Source: Myxococcales bacterium (GTDB lineage Bacteria; Myxococcota; Myxococcia; Myxococcales; Myxococcaceae). Taken from it: a stretch of DNA of 8,169 bases. The stretch spans positions 4,691-12,859 of the forward strand of contig PMBV01000138.1 of the NCBI GenBank assembly GCA_003153055.1. The letters run 5' to 3'. The position numbers and the translations under genes were made by a program. Under the pieces are notes generated by a model. It did not search any database and had not been told where the DNA came from. It saw only the letters and a program-made list of their open reading frames with translations. Every line of letters begins with the position of its first letter. Position 1 is the first letter of the stretch. Of the stretch, positions 6,813-8,169 are shown one piece after another.

Positions 6813-7572
6813 GGTGACAAGGAAGGGCTTCCTCAAGTTGGTCGCCGGCGCCGCCGCCACGACAGCCATCGGCGGAGTGAATGTTCTGGCCGCCAAGGAG
6901 GCCGAGGCGAGCGAGCACGGTGCTCCCGAGGCTCCCACGGGGACACGCTGGGGCATGGTGGTCGACACCCGCAAGTGCAGCCCAGGCTGTACTGACTGCA
7001 TCACGGCCTGCCACGAGCGGCACAACGTGCCCACCATCGGCAACCCGAAGGAAGAGGTGAAGTGGATCTGGAAGGAGGAGTACAAGGACCTCTTCCCCGA
7101 GAACGCTGGTCGCATGTCGAAGGAGAAGCAGGAGCGGCCGCTGTTGACCCTCTGCAATCAATGCGACGAGCCGCCGTGCGTGCGGGTCTGCCCGACGCAG
7201 GCGACCTTCAAGCGTGACGACGGCATCGTGATGATGGACTTTCACCGCTGCATCGGGTGTCGGTTCTGCATGGGCGGCTGTCCCTATGGGTCGCGGAGCT
7301 TCAACTTCAGAGACCCCGAGCCCTACATCGCCAAGATGAACCCCGAGTTTCCGCATCGCACCCGAGGCGTGGTCGAGAAGTGTAACTTCTGCGTGGAGCG
7401 CATCGACCAAGGGCTCAAGCCGGCGTGCGTGGAGTCGTGCCCGTCGAAGGCGATGACTTTCGGCGATCTCAACGACCCCACCTCCGAGGTTCGCGCGCTG
7501 ATGGACGAGCACGCTACCCAGCGGAGAAAGCCCGAGCTCGGCACCGAGCCGTCTGTCTATTACATCACCTGA
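6799..7572 (+). CDS. dsrO: DsrO, periplasmic four-cluster ferredoxin subunit of DsrMKJOP
   Basis: Iron-sulfur protein of the DmsB/NrfC-like family that wires DsrJ to the membrane quinone subunit DsrP on the periplasmic side. The product is 257 residues. The N-terminus is a Tat-type signal: TRKGFLK (7-13), a hydrophobic stretch of small residues (about 14-32) and a probable cleavage site near AEA-S (35-38). The motif has Arg-Lys where twin arginine is expected. Sixteen cysteines are arranged for four [4Fe-4S] clusters: C60/C64/C67/C71, C119/C122/C127/C131, C151/C154/C157/C161 and C195/C198/C210/C214. The first group has CxxxC spacing at its start. It overlaps dsrJ by 14 bases and ends 7 bases before dsrP. 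The dsr context and the pairing with dsrP separate it from other NrfC/DmsB proteins. Confidence 0.95.
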   Translation: MTTNRVTRKGFLKLVAGAAATTAIGGVNVLAAKEAEASEHGAPEAPTGTRWGMVVDTRKCSPGCTDCITACHERHNVPTIGNPKEEVKWIWKEEYKDLFPENAGRMSKEKQERPLLTLCNQCDEPPCVRVCPTQATFKRDDGIVMMDFHRCIGCRFCMGGCPYGSRSFNFRDPEPYIAKMNPEFPHRTRGVVEKCNFCVERIDQGLKPACVESCPSKAMTFGDLNDPTSEVRALMDEHATQRRKPELGTEPSVYYIT

Positions 7573-7579
7573 GCCACCT

Positions 7580-8169
7580 ATGATTGACAAAGCACTCCGC
7601 GGACCGCTGGCATACTGGCTCTGGTTGGGCGCGCTCGGGGTCGTCATCGCCCTCGGCGTCGTGAGCTACCTGCACCAACTCGAGACCGGGCTGACCGTCA
7701 CCGGCATGAGCCGAGACGTGAGCTGGGGTCTGTACATCTCGCAGTTCACCTTCTTCGTGGGGGTGGCCGCTTCGGCGGTGATGCTGGTACTTCCGTATTA
7801 CCTGCACAACTACAGCACGTTCGGGAAGATCGTCGTGCTGGGGGAGTCGGTCGCGGTGGCGGCGGTGACGATGTGTCTGTTGTTTGTCTTGGCGGACATT
7901 GGGCAGGTGGGCCGGGCGATGAACCTGATCCTGCATCCGACGCCGAGCTCGATGCTGTTCTGGGATGCGTCCGTTCTCAATGGCTACCTGGTGTTGAACG
8001 TGGTCATCGGCTGGTCGACGCAGGTCGCCGAGCGCCATCACATTCCGCCGGCGAAGTGGGTGAAGGTGTTGATCTACCTGTCGGTGCCCTGGGCGGTCAG
8101 CATTCACACGGTGACGGCGTTTCTGTACGTGGGGCTCGGCGGACGGCCGTTCTGGAACTCGGCCATCAT
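7580..8169 (+). CDS. dsrP: DsrP, NrfD-like quinone-interacting membrane subunit of DsrMKJOP (5' part, 3' end outside window)
   Basis: Polytopic membrane protein of the NrfD/PsrC family that exchanges electrons between quinone and the periplasmic DsrO-DsrJ pair. The frame is open to the window edge; 196 full codons are present, roughly half of the usual length of about 400 residues. The start ATG 7580 lies 7 bases after the dsrO stop with almost no Shine-Dalgarno match, so initiation probably depends on ribosomes finishing dsrO. Visible features are hydrophobic segments near 12-31, 50-75, 84-106, 130-147 and 163-186, and the conserved DsrP stretches [13 protein letters not shown] (41-53), [12 protein letters not shown] (67-78), [10 protein letters not shown] (120-129) and [15 protein letters not shown] (169-183). 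No heme-binding motif is seen, as expected for this family. Confidence 0.95.
   Translation, partial: MIDKALRGPLAYWLWLGALGVVIALGVVSYLHQLETGLTVTGMSRDVSWGLYISQFTFFVGVAASAVMLVLPYYLHNYSTFGKIVVLGESVAVAAVTMCLLFVLADIGQVGRAMNLILHPTPSSMLFWDASVLNGYLVLNVVIGWSTQVAERHHIPPAKWVKVLIYLSVPWAVSIHTVTAFLYVGLGGRPFWNSAI

Noticed and set aside
6781..7647. Antisense open frame of 288 codons opposite dsrO
   Set aside because: Explained by codon bias of dsrO, which has all sixteen cluster cysteines; the reverse translation shows no domain.
7565..8107. Antisense open frame of 180 codons opposite the start of dsrP
   Set aside because: The forward frame is open to the window edge and matches DsrP closely; the reverse is Arg/His/Gln-rich and lacks structure.

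Overview
The window is one uninterrupted stretch of a dissimilatory sulfur metabolism (dsr) operon. All genes are on the + strand and no intergenic gap exceeds 29 bases. The order is dsrL (3' part), an unrecognised 121-residue gene, dsrN, dsrC, an RsbRD N-terminal-domain gene (probably the one called dsrT), dsrM, dsrK, dsrJ, dsrO and dsrP (5' part). I see no mobile elements, tRNA or rRNA genes, CRISPR arrays, internal promoters or convincing terminators.

Organism: a GC-rich bacterium with strongly G/C-biased third codon positions, carrying full Dsr sulfur metabolism. A complete dsrMKJOP set, a DsrC with both active cysteines, a long DsrM and an RsbRD-type gene directly before dsrM resemble the layout in sulfate/sulfite reducers and green sulfur bacteria. 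DsrL is best known from sulfur oxidisers but also occurs in some reducers, for example Acidobacteriota and Desulfurella. The taxon cannot be fixed from this window. High-GC uncultured lineages (Acidobacteriota, Myxococcota/Desulfobacterota-like, Gemmatimonadota) fit, but this is a guess.

Layout: 1-1055 encodes the NAD(P)H-binding and ferredoxin part of DsrL, the electron-transfer partner of the sulfite reductase DsrAB, which is not in the window. 1064-1429 is the small unknown gene. 1437-2855 is DsrN, which amidates the siroheme of DsrAB. 2882-3217 is DsrC, the sulfur-carrying co-substrate of DsrAB. 3247-3765 is the RsbRD-domain protein. 3762-8169 encodes the membrane complex DsrMKJOP.

How they work together: DsrAB (siroheme-amide made with DsrN) and DsrC interconvert sulfite and a DsrC-bound sulfur (trisulfide). 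The DsrMK module links DsrC to the quinone pool through two hemes b and an Hdr-like iron-sulfur subunit. DsrJOP adds a periplasmic triheme cytochrome, a periplasmic ferredoxin and a second quinone-interacting membrane subunit. DsrL connects DsrAB to the NAD(P)H pool. Whether the pathway runs reductively or oxidatively cannot be decided here, because dsrAB, dsrD, dsrEFH, apr and sat lie outside the window.

No wholly new system is visible. The best novelty candidates are the 121-residue gene between dsrL and dsrN, the mixture of DsrL with a reducer-style dsrTMKJOP module, an altered pyridine-nucleotide motif in DsrL, an Asp in place of the last cysteine of the DsrK CCG motif, and an RK instead of RR Tat motif in DsrO.
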